41,606 nt of DNA. Origin: Acidobacteriota bacterium (GTDB lineage: Bacteria > Acidobacteriota > Terriglobia > Bryobacterales > Bryobacteraceae). Below the pieces are notes generated by a model. It was given only the letters and a program-made list of their open reading frames with translations. It was not told the origin of the DNA and did no database searches. The stretch lies in assembly GCA_016201205.1 (NCBI GenBank), contig JACQDF010000237.1, positions 1 through 41,606 of the forward strand. Reading direction: 5' to 3'. Shown piece after piece: positions 36,079 to 41,606 of this stretch. The position numbers and the translations under genes were made by a program. Each line of letters begins with the position of its first letter. Position 1 is the stretch's first letter.

Positions 36079-36114
36079 AGCCTCGCCACCGGCAACTACG
36101 ACATCACCGCGCGC
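36079..36114 (+). other. Inverted receptor segment 2 (SLATGNYDITAR)
   Basis: On the plus strand this encodes SLATGNYDITAR, the second conserved strand of the carboxypeptidase-regulatory-like domain, which should be on the minus strand here. It joins the next segment through the shared bases GCGCGC. About 17 codons expected between this strand and QSLRLDF are missing. Confidence 0.7.
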
Positions 36115-36243
36115 AGACGACTGCCGAAATCACCGGCCGCATTACCGATGCCACCCGCGCCGTGGTTCCCGGAGCCGCGATCACGGCGCTCAACACCGGC
36201 CGGGCTACGGAGCGCACCACCACCTCGAACGAGCAGGGCTGGA
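36111..36243 (+). other. Inverted receptor segment 1 (AQTTAEITGR to SNEQGW)
   Basis: On the plus strand this encodes 44 residues beginning AQTTAEITGRITDATRAVVP and ending TTTSNEQGW, the mature N-terminus of an Oar-type receptor. The matching signal peptide is directly next to it but on the minus strand. The right junction falls near 36240-36246 (GGCTGGACAGAG). No long inverted repeat flanks the segment. Confidence 0.75.
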
Positions 36244-36460
36244 CAGAGCACACCGTAGCCGCGAGAAACAAGCACAGCGATCGAAAACGCATCAGACCCT
36301 CCGGTAGCCGTGATTATCTCCCAGCGGCGTGCAGGTGGCAACCGAAGTGGCATGTGCCCCAAGGCGGTAATGCTCTGAACCGATTCGAACAGCGAGTGAG
36401 GGATTTCATCTTCTGTTTTCCGCGTTCATTGGTGCAGACCATTCACAACGGAGGAGTCCC

Positions 36461-37048
36461 ATGAGCCTGTCACTCCGCTCGCCAGTCCTGACTTTGGTGT
36501 GGCTGGCCACAGCGGCCTTTGGCAACGAAGCAATCGTTGTCAACTCAAAACTGCTGTCCGACGAAGAGCTGGCGGCTTTGCGCTCGCTGGCCAGGAGCTA
36601 TCACACCTGGGTGCTGCCGGGGCGCTACTGGTATGACTCCAGAACAGGGCTCTGGGGGTACGAAGGTCAGCCCGCCGCCGGATCCATCCTGCCGGGTTTG
36701 CGGATTGGAGGAGCGCTTTCCGCGAACGCGTCTGGAGGGAACACGCGCGTGTTTGTGAACGGGCGTGAATTGCACCGGCTGGAAGTGCAACTGATCAGCC
36801 GTTGCACCGTTGTGAGGCCGGGCCGTTACTGGTTGGATGCTTACGGAAACGGGGGCTACGAAGGGCAGCCACCTTCGTTCAACCTGATCGCGCTGTGCCG
36901 CCAGAATGCGCCGCACCCTGCCGGCAGGCAGGGAAACCGGGGTTGGTATGGCAGTGTGGGCGGTGATGGCAGCATGGTGGGCGCTATTTTTTCCGGCGGG
37001 ACAGGAGTTACATGCGGTCCGGACGGCGGCTGTGTTTATTCGCGCTGA
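36461..37048 (+). CDS. Small secreted protein with two PGRYW modules
   Basis: A 195-residue protein with a strong ribosome site (GGAGG before the ATG) and signal peptide (MSLSLRSPVLTLVWLATAAF). Two copies of a short module are visible: PGRYWYDSRTGLWGYEGQP from residue 53 and PGRYWLDAYGNGGYEGQP from residue 120, each with an aromatic core and a Gly-rich end. Between them lies GLRIGGALSANASGGNTRVF followed by VNGRELHRLEVQL. The tail is Gly-rich and contains CGPDGGC with two Cys. I recognise the module as one seen in small exported proteins of soil bacteria including myxobacteria, but know no function. It is divergent from the broken receptor; no promoter stands out in the 168-bp spacer. Confidence 0.85.
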   Translation: MSLSLRSPVLTLVWLATAAFGNEAIVVNSKLLSDEELAALRSLARSYHTWVLPGRYWYDSRTGLWGYEGQPAAGSILPGLRIGGALSANASGGNTRVFVNGRELHRLEVQLISRCTVVRPGRYWLDAYGNGGYEGQPPSFNLIALCRQNAPHPAGRQGNRGWYGSVGGDGSMVGAIFSGGTGVTCGPDGGCVYSR

Positions 37049-37113
37049 AGGGCCGGATCGAGATCACGCGGTCTGAAAGCCCGCCCCGCGTCCAGGCCTT
37101 GTAAACTGTCCCT

Positions 37114-37722
37114 ATGGGCGTCACAATGCTGGTTGTTCTCTCGGCTTGCAGCCTCTGGGCATCCGATCCTGGAATGAGCAAAGAAGAGCGGGAAAAACTG
37201 ATCACGCTGCTGCAACAATCGCGGCAGGAGTTTCTCGAATCCGTCGAGAAGCTGACCGACGAGCAATGGAGCTGGAAGCCGGCTCCGGAGCGCTGGTCGG
37301 CCGGCGAGGTGGCCGAGCATATTCTGCTCTCCGAGGGGGCGCTCTTTGGCAAAGCGCAGGAAGCGCTCGCCAGCCCGGCGAATCCGGAGTGGGAGCAGAA
37401 GACGGCCGGCAAGACGGAGTTTCTCGAGAAAGTGATGCCCAACCGGACGGGCAGGGCGCAGGCTCCGGAATCGATCCAGCCGCAAGGCAAGCTGTCGCGG
37501 GCCCAGATCATGAGCCAGTTCGCGGAGGCTCGCGGGAAAACGCTCAAGTTCGCCGCCGAAACCGAAGCGCCGCTGAAAGCCCACACGTCGGAGCATCCGT
37601 TCAAAATATTCAACACGCTCAGCGCCCACCAGTGGCTCCTCTACATCCCGCTGCACAACATCCGGCACGTGAAACAGATTGACGAGGTGAAAGCGGCGGA
37701 AGGTTTTCCGAAAGGACGCTAG
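37114..37722 (+). CDS. DinB-family (DinB-like) protein, exported
   Basis: A 202-residue protein with a short hydrophobic start (MGVTMLVVLSACSLWA) that looks like a signal peptide, though an internal Met at residue 21 would give a cytoplasmic form without it. The remainder is a four-helix DinB/YfiT-like bundle: EREKLITLLQQSRQEFLESV, QWSWKPAPERWSAGEVAEHI with His69, and the C-terminal HQWLLYIPLHNIRHVKQIDE with His181 and His185. These three histidines are at the positions where DinB proteins bind a divalent metal. Family members include thiol-dependent transferases and many with no known reaction, so the activity is open. It stands between the PGRYW protein and a region of gene debris. Confidence 0.85.
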   Translation: MGVTMLVVLSACSLWASDPGMSKEEREKLITLLQQSRQEFLESVEKLTDEQWSWKPAPERWSAGEVAEHILLSEGALFGKAQEALASPANPEWEQKTAGKTEFLEKVMPNRTGRAQAPESIQPQGKLSRAQIMSQFAEARGKTLKFAAETEAPLKAHTSEHPFKIFNTLSAHQWLLYIPLHNIRHVKQIDEVKAAEGFPKGR

Positions 37723-37723
37723 C

Positions 37724-37737
37724 TTCTAGATTCTAGA
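37724..37737. repeat. Tandem heptamer TTCTAGA x2
   Basis: Two exact copies of TTCTAGA lie side by side just after the DinB-like stop codon. Function unknown; may mark a join. Confidence 0.5.
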
Positions 37738-37861
37738 GGAAGCCACAAAGCTGTACCAGCAGGAGATTCGTAACTCGCCCCTTTGGGATGAGATGATCAG
37801 GGAGTTCGGCCAGGAAGAGGCAGAACGGATTCTTTGTCAATTTCGTGTTGAGGTACGATGA
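37730..37861 (+). pseudogene. Truncated 3' end of an unidentified gene
   Basis: An open frame with no start codon encodes ILEEATKLYQQEIRNSPLWD and then EMIREFGQEEAERILCQFRV, ending at TGA 37859-37861. The amphipathic, charged composition looks like real protein rather than noise, but I cannot name the family. The 5' part is absent, since the frame is closed by a TAG at 37727-37729. Confidence 0.5.
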
Positions 37862-37869
37862 GGCCAGCG

Positions 37870-37898
37870 TCTAACGCGGCGCTGCAGGCGACGGCCAA
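37870..37898 (+). other. attC-like half-site
   Basis: GTCTAAC, matching the RYYYAAC core of integron attC sites, is followed by GCGGCGCTGCAGGCGACGG, which resembles the left arm of many attC elements. No matching right core (GTTRRRY) is found within 130 bases, so only half a site is present. Chance is a real possibility. Confidence 0.25.
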
Positions 37899-37911
37899 GA
37901 ACAGGCCGCGC

Positions 37912-38145
37912 CTGGTGCATGGCGATCTTGGCGAGTGCGACGTAGCCGCTTTGCTTCAGGGCCTGAAGCAACAGCGCGTACGGTTTCTCGCCGGCCTCGT
38001 CCGGAGCCATGTAGTACGAGCTCTCGTAATAGTGTGCTTGACGCGGGAATGGTCCGCACGGTGGAGCTGGTTGAAGCTGACCGATTCAGCGCGGGCGGCG
38101 GTGAACAGCTTCACCGGCAACGAAACGACTCCGCTCGACTCCGCT
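37912..38145 (-). pseudogene. Decayed Ku gene (DNA end-binding protein) remnant
   Basis: Two pieces of a bacterial Ku protein lie on the minus strand. The N-terminal piece (about 38145 to 38037) reads SGVVSLPVKLFTAARAESVS and then FNQLHRADHSRVK, matching the conserved start of Ku. The next piece, in another frame (38034 to about 37912), reads YYESSYYMAPDEAGEKPYAL and then LLQALKQSGYVALAKIAMH, the conserved middle. About 85 residues between the two are missing, as is everything after MH. The junction shows the short shared sequence CAAGCAC. Ku works with ligase LigD in non-homologous end joining; this copy cannot be functional. No ligD lies in the window. Confidence 0.8.
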
Positions 38146-38196
38146 TGCCTCCGGACGCATAACCCGCTATGATGCCAGACACTGGGAAAAAACCAT

Positions 38197-39702
38197 ATGT
38201 GGATCCGAAAAGGCGAACGCGACCGCAAGAAGAATGTCATTTCTCCCATGCCGACGCAAGTCATCTCGAACGAGGAGTTTATCCCTCGCCCGCAGACGGA
38301 AAAGCAGAAGCATGTCGAGCATCTGATCACCGAGATGTCCGAAGTCCGCGCCGGCAAGCTCGGCATGGACCGCCGCGCTTTCATGGCCACCTCGATGGGC
38401 ATGGCCACCTGCCTGCTCGCCTCGAACAAAGTCTGGGGCAACAGCTTTGAAGTCACCGAGGCGGAAGCGTGGGAGCCGGCCGCCAGCGAGGAGAAGTGGC
38501 CCAAAGGCGAATTCTTTGTGATGGACGTGCAGGGGCATTTCACCGACGGGTACGCCCTGAACTTCCGCAACATGGAGTTCGTGAAGAATATGGGCTTCCA
38601 GCTTTCCAACGACAAGGAAGCCTACAGCTTCAGGAATTTCGTGAAAGAGATGTACTTCGACAGCGAGACGGACGTGGTGGTCATCTCCGGCGTGCCCGGT
38701 CGCGAAATCCAGCGTGATGAGAAAGGCGCCATGCTCGAAGGCCGCCAGCGCCGCGGAGGCGTGTTGCCGAGCTGGCTGATGGCCTATGCCCGCGACGAGA
38801 TCAACCGCCTGGCCGGATCCGCGCGCGCCTTCTCTCAGGGCAACCTCGCCCCCAACCACTATTGGGATAAGGTGAACAACAGGCCGGACCGCAAGGCGAT
38901 CCTCGAGCAGATGGATCGCGAGATCAGCCAGTACAAGATCGCCTCCTGGAAATGGTATTGCCACACCGATCCGGGCGGCTCGGGAGGCGGCTTCCAGATC
39001 GACGATGAGAATTCCGCCTGGTTCTACGACGAATCGAGGAAGCGCGGCATCAAGACCTTCAGCGTGCACAAGGGCTACTCGTATCAGTCGCGCACACTGG
39101 GCCACCTGGCCAATCCCAAGGACGTTGAGAAGGCCGCGCTCAACAACCCCGACCTGAACTTTGTCATCTATCACTCCGCCATCCAGCACGGGCCCAACGA
39201 GCCTGATTGGGAAAAGGCGAATCAGTACGACCCGGCCACCGGTGATTTCGCCTGGCACTCGGTGCTGATGGACATCAGGAAGCGCAATCCGAAGATCAAC
39301 AACGTCTACTGCGAGATCGGCAGCTTCTTCGGGCCGCTGGTGATTTCCAACCCCGTCATCGCCATGCACGGAATGGGAAAAAACATCAAGCACTACGGCT
39401 CCGATCATGTCGTGTGGGGCACGGACTGCTTATGGTGGGGGTCGCCGCAATGGCTGGTCGACGCCTTCAAGCGTTTCCAGATTTCCGACGAGATGTGCGA
39501 CAAGTTCGGCTACAAGAAGATCACCAAGGAGGACAAGGCGAAGATCTTCGGGCTGAACGCCGCCAGGATCTATGGGCTGGATCTGAAGAAGAAGCGCACG
39601 CCGCTTGGCGCCGACGCGCTGGACAAACTGAAGATGGCCTACCTGGAAAGCGGCCCGCAGCCTTCTTTGGAAGCCGCCGGCTGGGTGCGCGCGGGCGACT
39701 GA
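38197..39702 (+). CDS. Exported amidohydrolase-like TIM-barrel protein
   Basis: A 501-residue protein. After about 55 charged residues comes [20 protein letters not shown] (57-76), a Tat-like signal with twin Arg; the start at 38197 lacks a good ribosome site and may be too far upstream. The body fits amidohydrolase family 2: [11 protein letters not shown] (109-119), [17 protein letters not shown] and a C-terminal [15 protein letters not shown] (about 405-419) with the conserved Gly-Thr-Asp. The usual His-x-His pair of the first strand is Gln112-x-His114, a change at a metal ligand. Family members include decarboxylases and hydrolases of aromatic or cyclic acids. Its stop and the next start share one base (TGATG). 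Confidence 0.85.
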   Translation: MWIRKGERDRKKNVISPMPTQVISNEEFIPRPQTEKQKHVEHLITEMSEVRAGKLGMDRRAFMATSMGMATCLLASNKVWGNSFEVTEAEAWEPAASEEKWPKGEFFVMDVQGHFTDGYALNFRNMEFVKNMGFQLSNDKEAYSFRNFVKEMYFDSETDVVVISGVPGREIQRDEKGAMLEGRQRRGGVLPSWLMAYARDEINRLAGSARAFSQGNLAPNHYWDKVNNRPDRKAILEQMDREISQYKIASWKWYCHTDPGGSGGGFQIDDENSAWFYDESRKRGIKTFSVHKGYSYQSRTLGHLANPKDVEKAALNNPDLNFVIYHSAIQHGPNEPDWEKANQYDPATGDFAWHSVLMDIRKRNPKINNVYCEIGSFFGPLVISNPVIAMHGMGKNIKHYGSDHVVWGTDCLWWGSPQWLVDAFKRFQISDEMCDKFGYKKITKEDKAKIFGLNAARIYGLDLKKKRTPLGADALDKLKMAYLESGPQPSLEAAGWVRAGD

Positions 39703-40526
39703 TGCGCTTTCTTGCGCTTATTCTGGCTGTGCCGCTCGGCGCCCAGCAGGCGCATTTTCATCACGTGCACCTGAATTCGCTGGACCCCGAGGCGGCGATC
39801 CGGTTTTACACCGCCAGGTTTGATTGCGAAAGGGCGGCATTCGCCGCCAGACCGGCGGTGTGGGCGCAGAAATCGTGGCTGCTGTTTGACAAAGTCAAAG
39901 CCGCGCCTCCGCACCAGACCGATTCGCCCATCTGGCACATCGGCTGGGGCGCCGAGGACATGCAGGCCGTCTATAAGAAGCAGGTCGAGAGCGGAACCAG
40001 GTTTCACACGCCGATCACCGACATCAGCGATCTGGCCAACTTCAAAGGATTTTATTACGCCTATGTCGATGGGCCGGATCATGCCTTGATCGAGCTGAAC
40101 ACCGCCCGGCATCACAACTTCGGCCATCTGCACACCTTCAGCGCCGATCCCCACGCGGCCGCGGACTGGTATGCGAAGTATTTCGGCGTCAAAGCGCGCA
40201 AAAGCCCCTCGAAGGAGCCTCGCATGTACCGCAACGTGCAAGTTGGGCCGTCGGCTTCGTTCACCATGGACAACGTCAACGTGATCATCTATCCGGGGAT
40301 GTATCGCGGGCACACCCGCTTCCGCACGACGCGGGGCACGGTCTTTGATCATGTTGCCTATAGCGTGGACAAGCTGGATGAAGTCATGGCTCAGATGACC
40401 AAAGACGGAGTGAAGGTGTTGCAGAAACCGAAGAAGATCAAGGGCTCCGCCCGGCGCTCGGCCATCGTGGAAGGCCCCGACATGATCGCCATCGAGATCG
40501 TCGAGGGCCACGCCGCCAGGCCATGA
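39702..40526 (+). CDS. Exported two-domain VOC (glyoxalase/dioxygenase fold) protein
   Basis: A 274-residue protein starting at the ATG that overlaps the upstream stop by one base; a longer open frame upstream is a shadow of the amidohydrolase. The signal peptide is [15 protein letters not shown]. Two vicinal-oxygen-chelate modules follow: HFHHVHLNSLDPEAAIRFY and DHALIELNTARHHNFGHLHT, then DWYAKYFGVKA, VFDHVAYSVDKLDEVMAQM and MIAIEIVEGH. The HxxH/His and Glu positions could form one or two metal sites. VOC proteins include lactoylglutathione lyases, epimerases and extradiol dioxygenases; the double-module length is near that of small dioxygenases. It is translationally coupled to both neighbours, and being exported is unusual for the family. 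Confidence 0.88.
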   Translation: MRFLALILAVPLGAQQAHFHHVHLNSLDPEAAIRFYTARFDCERAAFAARPAVWAQKSWLLFDKVKAAPPHQTDSPIWHIGWGAEDMQAVYKKQVESGTRFHTPITDISDLANFKGFYYAYVDGPDHALIELNTARHHNFGHLHTFSADPHAAADWYAKYFGVKARKSPSKEPRMYRNVQVGPSASFTMDNVNVIIYPGMYRGHTRFRTTRGTVFDHVAYSVDKLDEVMAQMTKDGVKVLQKPKKIKGSARRSAIVEGPDMIAIEIVEGHAARP

Positions 40527-41335
40527 AGCTGGCGTTTGCGGCCCTCCTCGTGTGCGGCTTTGCACAGGCGCAGCGCAAACAGCTTCCTGAGTTCGTGGCC
40601 GGCGACCAGTGCCTGTTCTGCCATCGCAACGACATCGGTCCCACCTGGCAGAAGAATGCTCATAATCTCACCGTGCAGCCGAAGGCGGGCTCGGCCGATG
40701 AATTTACGCTCGGCAGCCGCAAACATACCCGCCAGCTCAGGAAAACCGGCTATGGCAGATTCTCCATTCAGGAGAAAGACGGGGCGTGGAATGGGTCGAA
40801 ATTCGCCGAGCGCTGCGCCGGGTGCCACACTACGGCGGTGAACGCGGAGACGAAAGTCTTCACCGAATTCGCCATCGATTGCTATGCCTGCCACGGCGTC
40901 GTGGATCTCGAGCACACCAACGACACCAGGCTCATCCTGCTGTCGAAGAAGAACCGCGGTGGCGCCAGCATGATCACTTCCATCTGCTCGTCCTGCCATC
41001 TGCGGGGGGGCGAGTCGAAGGCAAAGGGCCTCCCCTACGCTTATCACTTCGTTCCAGGGGATGATCTGTTCGCCGACCATGCGGCGGATCTTAAGAAAGC
41101 GGAGGATCCAGCGCTGAACGCCGGCGACCGCCATGTCTGGCGCAACGTGCGCGACGTGCTCGAAAACAATTCCGAGACTACCTGCCTCAGTTGCCATCAG
41201 GTGCACGCCAATTCAGCACAGAAGCACCGGCGCGTGCTCACGTCGCCGGCGTGCCTGGATTGTCACTACGAAAGCGGCCCCAAGAAAAACGTGAAGGCGT
41301 ATGCGGCCGCCAGCGTGGTTTGCGAAGTTCCCTGA
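40523..41335 (+). CDS. Six-haem periplasmic cytochrome c
   Basis: A 270-residue protein whose ATG overlaps the VOC stop by 4 bp. The signal peptide is MKLAFAALLVCGFAQAQ. Six CxxCH haem-attachment motifs are present: CLFCH (30-34), CAGCH (98-102), CYACH (120-124), CSSCH (155-159), CLSCH (221-225) and CLDCH (244-248). Several distal His residues could be axial ligands. The spacing resembles cytochrome c554 and related periplasmic electron carriers, but identity to a named family is not established. The gene ends AAASVVCEVP close to a palindromic element. As the last gene of a coupled trio it probably accepts or donates electrons in the reaction of the exported partners. Confidence 0.93.
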   Translation: MKLAFAALLVCGFAQAQRKQLPEFVAGDQCLFCHRNDIGPTWQKNAHNLTVQPKAGSADEFTLGSRKHTRQLRKTGYGRFSIQEKDGAWNGSKFAERCAGCHTTAVNAETKVFTEFAIDCYACHGVVDLEHTNDTRLILLSKKNRGGASMITSICSSCHLRGGESKAKGLPYAYHFVPGDDLFADHAADLKKAEDPALNAGDRHVWRNVRDVLENNSETTCLSCHQVHANSAQKHRRVLTSPACLDCHYESGPKKNVKAYAAASVVCEVP

Positions 41336-41360
41336 AAGCGCACCGCTTGCTCACGCGCGC

Positions 41361-41405
41361 GGCTCAGAAAGCGCTTCCGAGCCGCGACCGTGAGGGGGCG
41401 GTCGC
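41361..41405. repeat. Double palindrome between convergent genes (REP-like, possible terminator)
   Basis: GGCTC at 41361-41365 pairs with GAGCC at 41379-41383 as an imperfect hairpin, followed at once by GCGACCG (41384-41390) and CGGTCGC (41399-41405), a perfect 7-bp stem around an 8-base loop. TTATTATT follows, which supports termination for the plus strand. The sequence translates on the plus strand as PSRDREGAV, a phrase I associate with repeated intergenic elements in this phylum. Confidence 0.55.
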
Positions 41406-41408
41406 TTA

Positions 41409-41606
41409 TTATTCGTACCTCAGCGCTTCGATCGGATCGGTGCGGGTGGCCCTGCGCGCCGGCGCGTAGCAGGCCAAGGCCGCCACCATCAACAGCAGCA
41501 CGGGGACCAGGATAAAGGTAGCGGGATCCAGAGGACTGACCTGAAAAAGCAGCCCGGCCAGCAGTTGTGACAACGCGACCGCAGCCGCCACACCGGCTGC
41601 CAGGCC
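41409..41606 (-). CDS. FtsX/MacB-type ABC transporter permease, C-terminal fragment
   Basis: The frame is open at the right window edge and shows only the last 65 residues: LAAGVAAAVALSQLLAGLLF, a second hydrophobic segment (TFILVPVLLLMVAALACYAP) and the end ARRATRTDPIEALRYE. The closing phrase PARRA-x-DPIEALR is typical of the MacB/FtsX family of permeases, including the long acidobacterial ADOP type. These transport peptides, lipids or drugs or act mechanically in the envelope; which one cannot be decided from this fragment. It converges on the cytochrome gene with a hairpin between. Confidence 0.85.
   Translation of the reverse strand, partial: GLAAGVAAAVALSQLLAGLLFQVSPLDPATFILVPVLLLMVAALACYAPARRATRTDPIEALRYE

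Larger units (their letters stand above)
33066..36292 (-). pseudogene. Broken Oar-type TonB-dependent receptor: frameshift and inverted N-terminal segments
   Basis: The parts of a receptor of about 1050-1090 residues are present but not in one frame. A signal peptide starts at ATG 36292 (MRFRSLCLFLAATVCS). The regulatory-like domain that should follow lies on the other strand at 36079-36243. The minus frame resumes at about 36077 with QSLRLDFALDVGQLTERIEV and continues through LPLNARNFSQLLTLTPGASP, RTGTNELHGTLFEFLRNDKL and APYYD. Near 34010 one base is missing from a C run on the minus strand (GACCGCGC where GACCCGCGC would keep the frame). The second frame then carries PRFKNAYSEQWNFEIQREL and ends RQIQMGLKLVF at 33066. 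Either the gene is dead or the sequence carries errors. It precedes the phosphoesterase gene and may have been its uptake partner. Confidence 0.88.

Noticed and set aside
36060..36260. A phase-variable invertible element with a site-specific recombinase
   Set aside because: No long inverted repeats flank the segments and no recombinase gene lies in the window; only short shared bases (GGCTG-like, GCGCGC) are seen.
35775..36464. A 229-residue plus-strand frame containing AQTTAEITGR
   Set aside because: Only the inverted receptor segment is protein-like; the flanks are antisense to the receptor and there is no start or signal for a plus-strand gene.
37956..38615. A 219-residue minus-strand frame containing the Ku N-terminal block
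   Set aside because: Only the part inside 38037-38145 is Ku-like; the rest is antisense to the amidohydrolase gene, so it is not a gene as a whole.
41271..41345. A frameshift at the end of the cytochrome gene
   Set aside because: All six haem motifs lie upstream and the following sequence is the palindromic element, not further cytochrome.
1..41606. tRNA, rRNA, CRISPR array, prophage or insertion sequence
   Set aside because: The spacers are short and I saw no cloverleaf, rRNA signature, regular spacer-repeat array, integrase or transposase.

Overview
The window reads as chromosome of a high-GC member of the Acidobacteriota, most like the Bryobacteraceae/Solibacter group. The evidence is four long, apparently intact TonB-dependent receptor-like proteins of the Oar type (N-terminal carboxypeptidase-regulatory-like domain, no SusD partner) plus a fifth broken one. 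A multihaem cytochrome, exported TIM-barrel enzymes, a C-terminal permease fragment of the kind common in acidobacterial FtsX/MacB permeases, and frequent TTG starts also fit. The taxon is an inference from gene content; no rRNA is present. I see no tRNA, rRNA, CRISPR array or insertion sequence.

Left part (1-10.9 kb): on the minus strand an outer-membrane receptor is followed, with overlapping codons, by a TPR protein that runs off the window. An ankyrin-repeat protein and a BrnT-BrnA toxin-antitoxin pair come next on the same strand. A divergent plus-strand receptor is followed 2 bp later by an exported UxuA-like (mannonate dehydratase family) protein. A 40-bp near-copy of the 3' end of that gene lies in the next spacer.

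Middle (11-25 kb): a third receptor, a membrane protein of unknown function, and a convergent SH3-type lipoprotein. The minus-strand housekeeping operon coaD-aspartate aminotransferase-manA follows. A fourth receptor converges on an exported sugar isomerase/epimerase gene that is interrupted by an in-frame TAG, and then comes rmuC.

Right part (25-41.6 kb): an 866-residue exported protein has a possible deacetylase-like front and four repeated modules. A minus-strand cluster contains a broken receptor, a beta-propeller/phosphoesterase and a beta-propeller/PHP (DUF3604) protein. A small secreted protein carries duplicated PGRYW modules, and a DinB-like protein follows. A spacer of about 470 bp contains gene debris, including a decayed Ku gene. 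A tightly coupled three-gene set then encodes an exported amidohydrolase-like protein, a two-domain VOC protein and a six-haem cytochrome. The window ends in a convergent permease fragment.

The most unusual structure is at 36079-36243. Two adjacent pieces of the receptor's N-terminal domain lie there on the opposite strand from the rest of the gene, joined in permuted order. The same gene has a one-base frameshift near 34010. The cluster of lesions between 33 and 38 kb is either a decaying or rearranging region or an assembly/amplification artefact; reads across the junctions would decide.
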